A stretch of 64,000 bases of DNA from Bacteroidota bacterium (GCA_026391805.1 JAPLDJ010000015.1:1-64000); one strand, 5' to 3'; shown: positions 1 to 9,262, numbered from the stretch's first letter. Notes: a model not told the origin generated them from the letters alone. Made by a program: numbers and translations.

Positions 1-52
1 CAACTTTTGCCTTAAATTCGGGACTGAATTTGCGTCTGGGTTTTTGTTCCAT
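1..52 (-). CDS. Transposase OrfA, IS3 family, N-terminus only (truncated by window edge)
   Basis: Reading the minus strand from 52 gives MEQKPRRKFSPEFKAKV with no stop. This is the characteristic start of IS3-family OrfA proteins (HTH_Tnp_1 type, with the RRKFSPEFKAKV core), which bind the element's terminal repeats. Only 17 codons are inside the window, so intactness and any frameshift-produced OrfAB fusion cannot be judged. The family assignment rests on this short but very typical N-terminus and on the adjacent TG-starting end sequence. Confidence 0.7.
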   Translation of the reverse strand, partial: MEQKPRRKFSPEFKAKV

Positions 53-114
53 CGTTCAGGGTTGTTTTAGTGTTTGTATTCCACCTTAACGCCCTGTCCT
101 AAAAAAAGGTTACA
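1..114 (-). mobile_element. Terminal end of an IS3-family insertion sequence (rest lies left of the window)
   Basis: The minus strand carries the first codons of an IS3-type OrfA (positions 52 to 1). About 60 bp upstream of that start the minus strand reads TGTAACCTTTTTTTAGGACA beginning at 114. A TG-starting end rich in T followed by GGACAG is what one expects for an IS3-family terminal inverted repeat. I therefore place the outer boundary at about 114. The partner inverted repeat and the target duplication are not in view, so the boundary is an inference. Confidence 0.55.
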
Positions 115-307
115 TTATAATACATCAGGACAATACATTGATTATCTAAAAGAATCGGAAATGGGGACATTATCTGAAAAATTAAATTCTCTTAAAATGT
201 CAGCCAGTTTTAATGACTATATAAGTTGGTTTGTTACTTGGCCGTGCCTAATCGGACCTTTACATGCTGGTTTGATGAATGCCTTGTACTATAATGGATC
301 GTATTAG
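115..307 (+). pseudogene. Possible 3' remnant of a gene cut by the insertion sequence
   Basis: An open frame runs from inside the IS end through 307. Its first codons lie in IS sequence, so a gene starting there is unlikely. The part right of the boundary encodes a hydrophobic stretch around SWFVTWPCLIGPLHAGL and then stops. I do not recognise it. It may be the tail of a gene interrupted by the insertion, or an unused open frame. Confidence 0.22.
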
Positions 308-389
308 GTTTATATTTTCTAATTTATTGAAAAATAAAGGATCAATTAAAGTTATTCGATAATTAAATGCCAATTAAAATATTACTTTC

Positions 390-794
390 ATGAAATACTC
401 AGTATTTGCATATCTGATTGTACTGCTCATTCCTTTTGAAAGTTGCAGGAAAACTGAATGTCATAGAATTATTAATATTATTAATTCAACGTCCGATACA
501 GTCATTCTTGCTCAGAAAGGTTATGAAAACGTATCAGGAACCACTTTATGTAAATTAGACGGTTCTGAATTCTATCCCGGAGAAACTTGGGAACTTAAAC
601 GCCGTGATTGTTGGGAGGACATCCTTGCCGGGGGAAAGACTTGGGAGATATTCATTGTAGATCCTAAACATTTTAACCCCCCGTTTATTGTATATGATTG
701 CGATTCCATCGAAATTAAAAATACGGTTTTAAAACATTATTTAATAACCCTTGATGACATAAAAAAACAGAATTTCACTATTTCATATCCATAG
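390..794 (+). CDS. Small putative lipoprotein, conserved Bacteroidota type, function unknown
   Basis: The product is 134 residues. It has a hydrophobic N-terminus ending in a lipobox-like FESC (Cys19), so an exported lipoprotein is likely although the box is weak. The body contains SDTVILAQKGY and the end reads HYLITLDDIKKQNFTISYP. A tail of the form HYLTLxDLKxxNWTIxYP recurs in small orphan lipoproteins of this phylum as I know them; their function is unknown. The gene stands alone, 56 bp before the next same-strand gene. It is AT-rich like its island neighbours. The start is the only ATG giving a signal sequence. Confidence 0.6.
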   Translation: MKYSVFAYLIVLLIPFESCRKTECHRIINIINSTSDTVILAQKGYENVSGTTLCKLDGSEFYPGETWELKRRDCWEDILAGGKTWEIFIVDPKHFNPPFIVYDCDSIEIKNTVLKHYLITLDDIKKQNFTISYP

Positions 795-850
795 AATGCT
801 TGTAAAGACGAAGATACCCTCAAATAATATTTTTCTAATAAACCTGAAAA

Positions 851-1321
851 ATGAAAATCCAAATACATCTAATCCTCGTTCTTTTGATATTGCACACTTT
901 GGGAATTTCAGCACAAAACAACCCGGCAACCCCTACCGTTCACTTCTCATATGACGCAAACGGTAATCGTTTTCAACGATGGGTTACCATTGAAAAAATA
1001 GCTAAAGTTGATAGTGCCGATTCCCTCCACCAGGATACAATTATTAAAAGCTTTAACAGGAATGCGGGGAATAATATGGACCAGAATATTTCGCTCTACC
1101 CTAACCCCACTCAGGGCCTGCTGGATCTTAGGATCACTGATATGCAGGAAGGCAAAACTGCGGAATTTGTTTTTGTCTCATTGACTGGCCAAGAGTTACT
1201 GAGAAAGAAAACTGCGTTGTCTGTAACGAATATTGATATTAGCAATTTTCCTCCAGGAAGTTACATCTTTACTATAACCCTTGATAAACGGATGGAGACA
1301 TGGAAGGTTATTAAGCAATAG
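851..1321 (+). CDS. Small secreted protein with YD-type motif and T9SS sorting domain
   Basis: The product is 156 residues. Residues 1-21 form a Sec signal peptide ending around ISAQ. A YDANGNR motif at 34-40 resembles a single YD/RHS-type repeat. From residue 81 (SLYPNPTQG) the protein is a type A T9SS C-terminal sorting domain, with the usual DISNFPPGSYIFTI-like strand and a final basic strand ending KVIKQ. It is therefore exported through the Sec pathway, secreted by the T9SS and probably anchored at the cell surface. Between the two motifs there is only a short linker, so it looks like a much reduced cargo protein: the sorting domain makes up about half the chain. Confidence 0.72.
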   Translation: MKIQIHLILVLLILHTLGISAQNNPATPTVHFSYDANGNRFQRWVTIEKIAKVDSADSLHQDTIIKSFNRNAGNNMDQNISLYPNPTQGLLDLRITDMQEGKTAEFVFVSLTGQELLRKKTALSVTNIDISNFPPGSYIFTITLDKRMETWKVIKQ

Positions 1322-1808
1322 ATTGTAGGCATTGTTCACAAATCATATAGAATCATTAAATAGTGCCAGATATCAACTTGCTTGATCCTCCTGGAAATCA
1401 CCTTCGCTGTTTTCGTTTTGCTTTTCCTGATCTGACCATCTTATTTGGGTTTGCGGATTTCGATAATAATAAGGGTATTCAAATGAACTATGATGCTGAT
1501 CGGCTCTTTCCATGCTGACCTTGTCCGTCGTCATTTAAAGTTGTATTTGGCCTTTGATGTTGATGAACATCTGTTTATTCCATTTTTTCACATTTCCACT
1601 AATGGTAGTTAACAAATATCGTGGATTCGAGTCAAAAGGAGTGTTATATCCTATGCTAAGCTAAACGTTCATTCCAGGGTACAGTTCCACTCATTCAAGA
1701 ATTTTCCCGGCATATCCTCACTGCTTTCCGGTATTCCAGTTCCAACTTGAGTGCCCCTCCATGCCCTTTTTTACACTTGCATATACTTAACCCTAAAAAC
1801 TCAAAGCC
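1322..1808 (+). other. 487-bp gap without a convincing gene
   Basis: I see no RNA gene or terminator here. A GTG-initiated frame of 52 codons at 1363-1518 contains DFDNNKGIQMNYDADRL, faintly like a decayed YD-type protein. It has no ribosome-binding site and its composition is not distinctive. The antisense frame that ends in this gap is a shadow of the next gene. Confidence 0.4.
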
Positions 1809-2105
1809 ATGAAAACATTCGTAAAAAACTACATCGGGAAAGGAAAGAAAATCGAAGGCCTCCAGATAGTTAAAATGAATTTCAAAATTGCAGACCTGCT
1901 TCAATTCGCGCACAAATACAATAATGAAGACTACATCACCGTCGAAATTGCAAAACTCAAGGAACCAGATAAGTTCGGACGTGATTACACCGCTTATGTA
2001 AGTGTCCTGGAAGAGGATGAACCCAAGAAAGCCACTTCCAAAAAAGGCGCCAAGAAATCAAAGAAATCCACCGAGCTGATTCCCTCCAGTGATATCCCCT
2101 TCTAA
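1809..2105 (+). CDS. Small island protein with an SSB-like C-terminal tip (DIPF)
   Basis: The product is 98 residues and has no signal peptide. The N-terminal 70 residues look like a compact alpha/beta or beta-rich domain (KIADLLQFAHKYNNEDYITVEIAKL, then FGRDYTAYVSVLEEDE). It is followed by a lysine-rich linker of about 18 residues and a terminal SSDIPF. The last four residues, DIPF, equal the tip of bacterial SSB proteins, the docking peptide for RecO, RecQ, PriA and others; the chromosomal SSB in this window ends DDLPF. From that I infer a cytoplasmic DNA-related protein, perhaps a mobile-element accessory that recruits or competes for SSB partners. I do not recognise a named family. A strong intrinsic terminator follows 20 bp downstream, so it is a single-gene transcript. 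Confidence 0.7.
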   Translation: MKTFVKNYIGKGKKIEGLQIVKMNFKIADLLQFAHKYNNEDYITVEIAKLKEPDKFGRDYTAYVSVLEEDEPKKATSKKGAKKSKKSTELIPSSDIPF

Positions 2106-2125
2106 ATCGAAGATGATTTTCCCTG

Positions 2126-2158
2126 AAAGCTGGCCCAAAAGGTCAGCTTTTTCTTTTT
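2126..2158 (+). terminator. Intrinsic terminator of the DIPF-tip gene
   Basis: Ten-base stem AAAGCTGGCC / GGTCAGCTTT with one G-T pair, loop CAAAA, followed by a T-rich run (2148-2158) on the plus strand. Confidence 0.85.
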
Positions 2159-2461
2159 GTTGAATGGACCGGGAAAGAGAATACCCGGTCAATGGTAAAA
2201 AAAAGGTTAAAATGAATCCTGGTTTGCTGGCAAAGCGGTGCCCCGGTGGGGCCTTTGGTTGCTCAAAATTTCCCACAAAGTTACTTGCGAACATCTGCAG
2301 AAAGCTTAAAACTGTCAAGGGCGATCTGCTTTTGATGGCAGTATCGTCTTCGATAAATTCATTCCGTTTCACGCAATGACCCTTACCCATGACATTATTT
2401 AATGTTCTCAGTGATTGCCTTTGGCGTAAAAATTTTGTTTAACCTTTTAAATCCTTACGTC

Positions 2462-2635
2462 ATGACAAAGCTTCACAAAAACACTCAGGATCAGAACTTA
2501 GTAGACATCGTCGCTGAACAGCTCGACTCAATCTATTATCCTGGCTACGCCGAGGAACTGATGGAATCAGATCCCGTTAAGTTCGAATGGGAACTTAAGG
2601 AACTGGCCGGCCAGCTGGCCGGTGTTGAAGACTGA
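2462..2635 (+). CDS. Small acidic cytoplasmic protein, function unknown
   Basis: The product is 57 residues when started at the ATG at 2462 (MTKLHKN). A longer version from 2402 would add a hydrophobic MFSVIAFGVKILFNLL segment, which I think is untranslated leader read by chance. The protein is acidic, probably helical (IVAEQLDSIYYPGYAEELMES), and ends AGQLAGVED. No domain is recognised. A strong terminator follows, so it is monocistronic like the neighbouring small gene at 1809 and the one at 9361, and it belongs to the same accessory stretch. Confidence 0.55.
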   Translation: MTKLHKNTQDQNLVDIVAEQLDSIYYPGYAEELMESDPVKFEWELKELAGQLAGVED

Positions 2636-2657
2636 AAGGCTTTTCAACTTAATTGAG

Positions 2658-2684
2658 CAGAAAGCGTTGCTTTCTGTTTTTTTT
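2658..2684 (+). terminator. Intrinsic terminator
   Basis: Perfect 8-bp stem CAGAAAGC / GCTTTCTG with loop GTT, followed by eight T residues. The sequence continues ATGGTCG, and the same T-run plus ATGGTCG follows the terminator at 9801-9834. Confidence 0.9.
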
Positions 2685-2741
2685 ATGGTCGCATAATAGC
2701 AGAAGACATTTCTGGTTTCGAAAAAGAGATCTGTTGAAGTT

Positions 2742-4367
2742 CTACTTCTCTATAATGAACTTTTCTCGTGAAACAGTTTCTTTCTGAAACACCAGCCTGG
2801 CAACATATATTCCTGCATGCCATGATGTGATATCCGGTTTCACGGTTTTCGTCGACTGGTTTACAATTTCAGAAAATAGCAGCTTGTCGTAGATATCATA
2901 GATCTGGAGAAGTGCCCCGGTCCATTGCTGGTATGCAGTCGTTACTTTGATTCCGATTGATTGGGTTTGAGCGACAAGATACTGGGGCAATTCGATGGTA
3001 ACAAATTCTTTTGCAGGATCTGGGTAAATATGCAGCTTTGACTTTTCTGGTTCCTTATGAAAATTATAAACAGATGTTACCACGGCGCAATCATCCAAGG
3101 AAACTGTATCAGAAACGACTGGATGAGGGCAAAGACTATCATATCTCAGAGGAGTTAAATAACTACTATCGAATTCAAGCTCTGAATTGAGCTTCGCAGC
3201 AAATGCGCATAACGCCCCAGACGATGGAACAGTTTCTAAAAAACCAGTGAAAATAACACGATTATTATGTGTTATTTCAGAGTTGGTTAAGAATATAGTA
3301 GGGGTATTGGTAAAAAGTACTTTCTCCTTTAATAAATTTCCGTTTCTATCTGTCTTAAGTGCAGCGGTAGTATCTGATATACCAGTATTGACAGACCATG
3401 CTGCATTAAAAACAAGAGTTGAATCAGTAAACCAGTTTATAGTACCAGCACCACCCGAATAGGAATTGCCAATAAGATCCTTATAAAACTCGGGATATCC
3501 ATTAACCCCGGTTTTAAATAAACATGGGCCGTCTCCATAAGGAGGAACATTCCTTGCTAACCTGCCTGGAGTATAAAGGTGATGCTTGTTATCTTCAACC
3601 GGAGTATTCGGATAATCGCTTATTGTTGCATTGTTCATTCCCCATGGATATTCGAAAATAATTTCACCTGTATTTTTAACTTTGACATGAAATATCTTCA
3701 ATATCCAGTATCCTGGCATAAGTGAATCGGGGGAATAAGCGTCACCGGTAATAACGAAACAAGAATCAGATGTGTAAAGTAAAGCACGAGCGTCAGGACT
3801 ATTATAAACTGCTGAATTTGAGACATATTCTTGAACCCATTGAATTTCCCCAAGGGAATCTGTTCGAAAGAGCCATACATCAGAAGGGCTGATCCATTGC
3901 TGAAGTAAAATCATAAATCCCCCATCAAAAGTGCTTTTAATATCAATACAAAAGGAGCTACAAAAAGAGGAGTTATAGATTTTACACCATTCTTTTTCTC
4001 CACATGCATTTACTTTGACAATCATGGGATCATAACAGTTTGAGTTTAATTTATTTGTGCTTCCGCAATAAATCATTTTCCCCCCTATCAATTTACAAGA
4101 AGCATTAAATTGATTATATTCACCAATCTTCCCATAAAGCATCGTCCAAAGTTCATCTCCATTGATATTAATTTTTTTTGCCAAGCCATAACTTGTCCAC
4201 CCTGAATTTTGGTATCCGGTCAGAAGAAATCCATGATCATATTGTTCATGAATTCTATAGCAACAGACATGCATATTGTCGCAGTAGATTTTTATCCAGG
4301 TCTGACCCAGAATCAATCTTGGAATGATAAATAGAATAAAAACAATCAGAATAAACCTTATTTTCAT
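2742..4367 (-). CDS. Secreted T9SS cargo protein with propeller-like repeats
   Basis: The product is 541 residues. A signal peptide covers about residues 1-21 (ending LILGQ). The body consists of repeated strands with motifs such as GFLLTGYQNSG, GGKMIYCGSTN, GGFMILLQQW and CFVITGDAYS. Each pairs a small-residue turn with an 'in this record / in the real world' type strand, as in beta-propeller surface proteins of this phylum. From about residue 450 (HIYPDPAKE) a T9SS C-terminal sorting domain follows, ending REKFIIEK. The start lies 6 bp after the stop of the upstream peptidase gene, so the two form an operon. The region is AT-rich and has no enzymatic signature. Confidence 0.75.
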   Translation of the reverse strand: MKIRFILIVFILFIIPRLILGQTWIKIYCDNMHVCCYRIHEQYDHGFLLTGYQNSGWTSYGLAKKININGDELWTMLYGKIGEYNQFNASCKLIGGKMIYCGSTNKLNSNCYDPMIVKVNACGEKEWCKIYNSSFCSSFCIDIKSTFDGGFMILLQQWISPSDVWLFRTDSLGEIQWVQEYVSNSAVYNSPDARALLYTSDSCFVITGDAYSPDSLMPGYWILKIFHVKVKNTGEIIFEYPWGMNNATISDYPNTPVEDNKHHLYTPGRLARNVPPYGDGPCLFKTGVNGYPEFYKDLIGNSYSGGAGTINWFTDSTLVFNAAWSVNTGISDTTAALKTDRNGNLLKEKVLFTNTPTIFLTNSEITHNNRVIFTGFLETVPSSGALCAFAAKLNSELEFDSSYLTPLRYDSLCPHPVVSDTVSLDDCAVVTSVYNFHKEPEKSKLHIYPDPAKEFVTIELPQYLVAQTQSIGIKVTTAYQQWTGALLQIYDIYDKLLFSEIVNQSTKTVKPDITSWHAGIYVARLVFQKETVSREKFIIEK

Positions 4368-4373
4368 TTCAGA

Positions 4374-7300
4374 TTAATTATGCTTAAGTATTTTTCTGGA
4401 ACCTTTATTAACCCCGTTCACTTTAAGTTGGACAAAATAAATTCCGGGAGGGGAATTTGGAAATGGAACTACTAATTGATTAATCGGTCTTTCGTAAGTA
4501 TAATTAGCAATACAAATGCCTCTTGAATTATAAAGTCTCAATTCGGAACTTTCAGTCGATTGTCCTCTTTGAAATTCAATAATGATAAAATCATTACAAG
4601 GATTTGGATATGCAGTAAAAGTCGGGCTTATTTGTTTCTTTCTTCCATATTGTTTAGGATTTTTAATTGATTTCAAATTTGACTCCAAAATGATCGGTTC
4701 CTGGTAATTCAGTAATCCAGTGGAAATAAGAGTATTTCTCGCAAATGCCCCGGGCGGATCATTATCTTCTTCTGCCAGTGTTTGTAATGAAATAATTGTC
4801 AGACTATCAGGATAATTGTATCCAAGAGAATCGTTAACAAGTAGTTCAAGCAATGGAACAAGGATTATAAATTTTTGGTATGTAATAAATTCATTTTCGG
4901 AAAGATCAAATTTATTGGGTATATTCTCCAGAAGGGACTCGGCTGAGGAGAATTTATGATCACATAAGTAAAGAAAAACAAGGTCATAATTCGAAGACAG
5001 AAAATAATCATCCTGGAGAAATGAAACCAGTGAGTCCATAACTCCTGGCAATGTATCTTGTTTTGCTCTTATAATAAGTTCATTCAAGTAAAGGGTTCTT
5101 GCATGTATCCAGCTACTTAGCTCTGATTCCAATCTCTCCATGGAACCGATAGTATCCTTCCCTTGTAATATCTCGGCCCACATCGAATCAGGTACTGAAT
5201 TCACTCTGCTATCCAAGGTGTTTAGGAGATCTTCGTTTTTAGCCGCGTGTGGATTATGTACCATAACATCACGTATCATTGCATTCGGAAGAACATCTTC
5301 TTTGATAATTGATGATTTCATGACAGTATCAGAGATATATGGAGATGCCATCATTAAGGACTGATAAAGATCATAAGATTGGCTTGAATTACTGGAATTG
5401 ACAATTGAATTTAGAGAGTCGGAGGAACCAAGATCTATCAATAAGCTTAATAGTGATGAAATACTATCGATCTTTACATCAGCTAAATTAACAAGAGCTT
5501 TTAATTCAGTAAATGATCCCTGAGGATAAAAGTTATCTGGACATGAGTAATTTTTTGTATAGTCAGAATTATCCTTTTGCTTATAAACCTTTGAAGTATT
5601 TGTAATGAAAATCGGCTCTAATCTTTCGAATAACGATCCGGCTTTATGATACATGTACTGAATATCCCCAACATAATTATCAATGTTAACATCAAACCTT
5701 GTCCAGGAGTTTGGTTCACTTGGATTCTGATTTCCATGGTCTGGTGAAAAGGTATTACCGGCGGGTTTTTGACATGGCGCTGGTGGATTTGGGATATTTC
5801 GTTGATAATACTTTATCCCAAGGTTAGGTGTGGTCTGATTCTGATTAATAACAAAATCATTTTTACAATTTGTAAAATCATTACATACAAAGCATAGGCC
5901 AGTTGTGATATATACAGGGTTAGGATATATATTTTCAGGCAATGCTCCCGTAAACTTGTTGATATTTTGCCCTTGGAGTGCATATGTCAGATTTGAAAAG
6001 TTATTGTTATATATGAAATTGTTATTTGTTCCAGAATTATTAATTATGATTCCAAACTGGTTTACGTTTGTCCATCCGGTTGTCGTCGTGGGATCAGTAC
6101 CATGAAAACCATATTGCGGATGAAGAATATCCTGATGAACTTTATAACCGGAGCAGTTATTGAGATATAACCCGTAAAGAGAGTCTATTGCTGTGCCAAA
6201 ATTTTTGTCAAGGGTAAATGTGCAATTGTGAATCTCAAAATCATTCACTTCGGTATAACCGCTGAAGTAGGCGCCACTTTTATTTCCGTTGAAAATTGCA
6301 TTTTCAATCGAAACCTTGGCATCGGCCAGTCCGTTCATCATAGAATATATTCCATATTGGAGATTGTGAAATTCAGTTCTAACTGAGCCAGAATTATTTA
6401 AATTTAGATCTGAATTATTGCAGTAAATTCCTTTCCCCCGGTCATAGTATTGAACCGGTACATGAGTGTTCTCGATTGTATTCTGAAATACACAACCTGT
6501 TATCGGCACTGTTCTTACTCCATTAATTTTCAACAAGTACTGCGGTTTGACACCGGACAAGAGTTCCGCATCCGTTATAAAAATACAATTGCTGAAATAG
6601 CTCTTATTCGCGCTTGTTCCGTTATGGTAGGGATAAAATTCAACCCCGATATAGTTGTTTTTAAAGGTTGCATGATCGGCTTCGATTATTCCTCCCGATG
6701 GATATCCGGGTTCCGGAACCGGCTTCCCTCCGGAGGCGTTATCTGGTATCCACCCCGGATTGAACGTTTTGATTCCGCACCAGGCATTTTCAATGATTCC
6801 GTTCGTAATTTTTATCTTTCCCTGGTTCTGTTGTGTCTGTGACAAGGCTGGATTGCCGTGAAGTTCGATCCCACTCCATAATTCATGGCAGCCACTTGTA
6901 ATCCGGCCCGGAACGGTTGTTGAATTTATGACCTGATCCGTTATTTCAAGTTCCCCTCCAGGACACACAATGATCCTGGTATCTTTAGACATGTACACAT
7001 TAGCAGAAATTACCAACTTATTACTTGAACCAATGTATATGTTTTTATTGATATGCCGATCCGTATTCCAATAAATTGTACTGCCGTTCGTACCAATATT
7101 AATCGTGTCCTGAAGGGTAGAGCAGGGATTTTGCTGACATTCAAAGGTGATCGGATTGTACGGCCCTGAAAAGACATCGTCATCGTTGCAATCCTCATCT
7201 TCTGCCTTAACCCAGGGTGGGCATCCGCAGTCTTGTGGTGAAACTTGAACAATATTACCATTATCATCTTTCCAATGTAATCCCCACCAGTAGTAACCAT

Positions 7301-7898
7301 CGCCGTCTTCATCCGAACATATAATTCCAGTTGGATTAATTGGACGGTTGAGATCATCATATAAAAAGAAACATTCACCATAATTTGCACCAATATGTGC
7401 AGAAAAATCGGTCTCTTCAATTGTTAAAAATGGATTATCAGCGGGTTTATTACTATCCTCGAGCGTGTATCTAATACCTCCAAGTATACTACAAGTATTA
7501 TCTATTACGATCGGGGGGTCATTATATCCCGTTCCAGAATAAACAACATCTCCCGATTTATTTGAACCATAAGCTACGAAAACCATTTCATGAGAATATC
7601 CAGGAGCGGTATAATGACAACAAATCGGGCCATATTGTATTAATTCTTTTTGAAATTCATCAACAGGATAATTCGCTACCGAATGATAGCTTGTGATTAA
7701 AATATTATCGGCTGGATTAGAACAGAGAGGAATAGGACAAGCTGGTACCGGATTACAATTATATGGAAAACAATTCTCATCATATATTAAATTTGTTTTC
7801 ATGAATTCAAAAACACTATTTGCGAGGGGGCCGTATATAGAACAATCAAGCGGAGCCCACGTAGGGCAGCTTATCAGCTGCATTATTGATAAATCCAT
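4374..7898 (-). CDS. C1-family peptidase-like / beta-helix T9SS cargo, C-terminal part (read-through partner of the upstream ORF)
   Basis: This 1174-residue frame is in the same frame as the ORF at 8004-8807, separated by one TAG and 35 open codons. Together they would form one 1477-residue protein. The joined sequence reads QSGNTC, stop, AFAPIFLTQSYA, the papain-type active-site helix. This part keeps a His segment (YSHEMVFVAYG) but no clear Asn-Ser-Trp motif. Next comes a DEDGDGYYWWG segment seen after papain domains in Bacteroidota surface peptidases. Then come a long right-handed beta-helix (roughly residues 290-640, with many short Asn/Gly-rich rungs), a helical region, and a T9SS sorting domain from about 1095 (AYPNPCNDF). 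Alone it lacks a signal peptide and so could not be exported. It starts 6 bp upstream of the 2742-4367 gene. Confidence 0.7.
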   Translation of the reverse strand: MDLSIMQLISCPTWAPLDCSIYGPLANSVFEFMKTNLIYDENCFPYNCNPVPACPIPLCSNPADNILITSYHSVANYPVDEFQKELIQYGPICCHYTAPGYSHEMVFVAYGSNKSGDVVYSGTGYNDPPIVIDNTCSILGGIRYTLEDSNKPADNPFLTIEETDFSAHIGANYGECFFLYDDLNRPINPTGIICSDEDGDGYYWWGLHWKDDNGNIVQVSPQDCGCPPWVKAEDEDCNDDDVFSGPYNPITFECQQNPCSTLQDTINIGTNGSTIYWNTDRHINKNIYIGSSNKLVISANVYMSKDTRIIVCPGGELEITDQVINSTTVPGRITSGCHELWSGIELHGNPALSQTQQNQGKIKITNGIIENAWCGIKTFNPGWIPDNASGGKPVPEPGYPSGGIIEADHATFKNNYIGVEFYPYHNGTSANKSYFSNCIFITDAELLSGVKPQYLLKINGVRTVPITGCVFQNTIENTHVPVQYYDRGKGIYCNNSDLNLNNSGSVRTEFHNLQYGIYSMMNGLADAKVSIENAIFNGNKSGAYFSGYTEVNDFEIHNCTFTLDKNFGTAIDSLYGLYLNNCSGYKVHQDILHPQYGFHGTDPTTTTGWTNVNQFGIIINNSGTNNNFIYNNNFSNLTYALQGQNINKFTGALPENIYPNPVYITTGLCFVCNDFTNCKNDFVINQNQTTPNLGIKYYQRNIPNPPAPCQKPAGNTFSPDHGNQNPSEPNSWTRFDVNIDNYVGDIQYMYHKAGSLFERLEPIFITNTSKVYKQKDNSDYTKNYSCPDNFYPQGSFTELKALVNLADVKIDSISSLLSLLIDLGSSDSLNSIVNSSNSSQSYDLYQSLMMASPYISDTVMKSSIIKEDVLPNAMIRDVMVHNPHAAKNEDLLNTLDSRVNSVPDSMWAEILQGKDTIGSMERLESELSSWIHARTLYLNELIIRAKQDTLPGVMDSLVSFLQDDYFLSSNYDLVFLYLCDHKFSSAESLLENIPNKFDLSENEFITYQKFIILVPLLELLVNDSLGYNYPDSLTIISLQTLAEEDNDPPGAFARNTLISTGLLNYQEPIILESNLKSIKNPKQYGRKKQISPTFTAYPNPCNDFIIIEFQRGQSTESSELRLYNSRGICIANYTYERPINQLVVPFPNSPPGIYFVQLKVNGVNKGSRKILKHN

Positions 7899-8003
7899 AT
7901 TAACCTGGTGCTTGTGTTCAGGATGAATAGATTGACCTGGTCCAATATTATTGTTATAGAATAAATTAGCATATGATTGTGTAAGAAAAATAGGAGCAAA
8001 AGC

Positions 8004-8807
8004 CTAGCAGGTGTTACCAGATTGATTGTATGTTTTTTTTGTCACCCATCCAACTCCATTGTCATTATAGTACGGTGATGGGTTGTTGTTTTGAGGAGGA
8101 ATATCAGAATTATGCCGATTACGCCAATCAAAATCGACATAATTTGATGGGGAGGGATTTAGTCTATGAAGTGATGATCTATGATAGATGCCTCCGATAT
8201 AATAATCAAATCCTTCAAGATTGAATTTTTTTGTATAAAGATTCTCTTTTTCTTGATATGCAAGATTTGATATGTTTGTCTTCCCAGCCCTCCAATACAT
8301 GTTTTCCTCAACAATTCTTCGGTTCATTATTTTCACTTTCATTGAATCAATTTTCGCTTTTTCACCTGCCTGCAATTTTTCTGCGTTGGAAATTTCATCT
8401 CTGGAATAGATTAATGTATCAAGGGAAACGAGGGCATTTATTATATCTATCCTGATTGAATCAGGATAAATGCCATCAAGGAAGCAGGTTTCATCACATG
8501 CAGCGGCAAAAGAAAATGTATTTGCCGTATCGATCAAAGGATAGGCTTCGTAAAGTAAAAAATGATTGCCTGCATGGTCAACCACTATGATTCTCGCGAG
8601 GCTGCTATCACTGATAAGGGTGATGCTTCCGGTCACTTTAATGCTGTAAACGGTCGTCCCCGATTCAAAGGGCGAAATAATTGTATCGGACGAAAATGTC
8701 TGATTGATCACGATCTCCTGACAATAAACAGAGCCTGAAAGGCCAAGTAACAAAAAAAACAGTGTTGTCATTACTGTTTGCTCTATGCGATTCTTAATTG
8801 ATTTCAT
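8004..8807 (-). CDS. C1-family peptidase-like T9SS cargo, N-terminal part ending in a premature TAG
   Basis: The product is 267 residues. The signal peptide ends around residue 30 (LSGSVYCQ). An N-terminal beta domain follows, then a basic helix (AEKLQAGEKAKIDSMKVKI). The papain-type sequence VDFDWRN...GWVTKKTYNQSGNTC follows, where the final Cys267 aligns with the catalytic cysteine of C1 peptidases. In that family the next residues are Trp-Ala-Phe. Here the Trp codon is TAG (plus-strand 8004-8006, CTA), and the frame continues with AFA. A single G-to-A change of TGG at plus position 8005 explains this. The gene is either a recent pseudogene, a read-through gene, or carries an assembly error. 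The first start with a signal sequence was chosen. Confidence 0.7.
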   Translation of the reverse strand: MKSIKNRIEQTVMTTLFFLLLGLSGSVYCQEIVINQTFSSDTIISPFESGTTVYSIKVTGSITLISDSSLARIIVVDHAGNHFLLYEAYPLIDTANTFSFAAACDETCFLDGIYPDSIRIDIINALVSLDTLIYSRDEISNAEKLQAGEKAKIDSMKVKIMNRRIVEENMYWRAGKTNISNLAYQEKENLYTKKFNLEGFDYYIGGIYHRSSLHRLNPSPSNYVDFDWRNRHNSDIPPQNNNPSPYYNDNGVGWVTKKTYNQSGNTC

Positions 8808-9129
8808 GGAGGTGGGTCTTTAGGTGAAAATCAAAATAAAACCGACCTCTAAAGATAGTAAAGCATAACCCGTTATGCAAGACAAATTTAAAATATTCAC
8901 ATGTGTTGTTTTGCGGTGAATAAAAAATGTGGCTTTTGATGGGCTTCCGACGAGACAGTTTATGAATAGCTCTTGCATCTGTTGCTGTTGCAGATCGACT
9001 TTCAATCAAAAGTTCATCTAAGGAAGAGTTTTTAAAACATGGATTCTTTTATCAAAGATCCATAAAATAACATATGAAAAGCTAAAACCTTCTGCACATT
9101 TACTCGAAATGGGATGCAAAGTTAACCTC

Positions 9130-9222
9130 ATGAAAATATCCGTCTCGAAAGACAACCGCCCTTTGGCACTGTTGCCCGTTGGGTTCGTTCAGATTTTCCT
9201 TCGGTCGGAAGTGGATCCATGA
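9130..9222 (+). CDS. Candidate 30-residue micro-ORF
   Basis: An ATG frame of 31 codons encodes MKISVSKDNRPLALLPVGF and ends in EVDP. An intrinsic terminator starts 40 bp downstream, which makes a short transcript here plausible. There is no clear ribosome-binding site and no recognised homologue, so it may equally be a non-coding RNA or nothing. Confidence 0.2.
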   Translation: MKISVSKDNRPLALLPVGFVQIFLRSEVDP

Positions 9223-9262
9223 CACTCATTACTGACGGAAAATCATGACCTGAATCTTTGTT

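Noticed and set aside
2058-2390. Minus-strand 110-codon frame and overlapping plus-strand 71-codon frame at 2164-2379
   Set aside because: Both overlap the terminator of the 1809 gene, have no start signals and no recognisable protein features.
7010-7420. 136-codon minus-strand frame inside the large peptidase/beta-helix gene
   Set aside because: It overlaps the clearly homologous frame of 4374-7898; its translation has no domain and atypical composition.
8794-9009. 71- and 61-codon minus-strand frames upstream of the papain-like gene
   Set aside because: They overlap or abut the signal-peptide start of 8004-8807, overlap each other in different frames and have no recognisable features.
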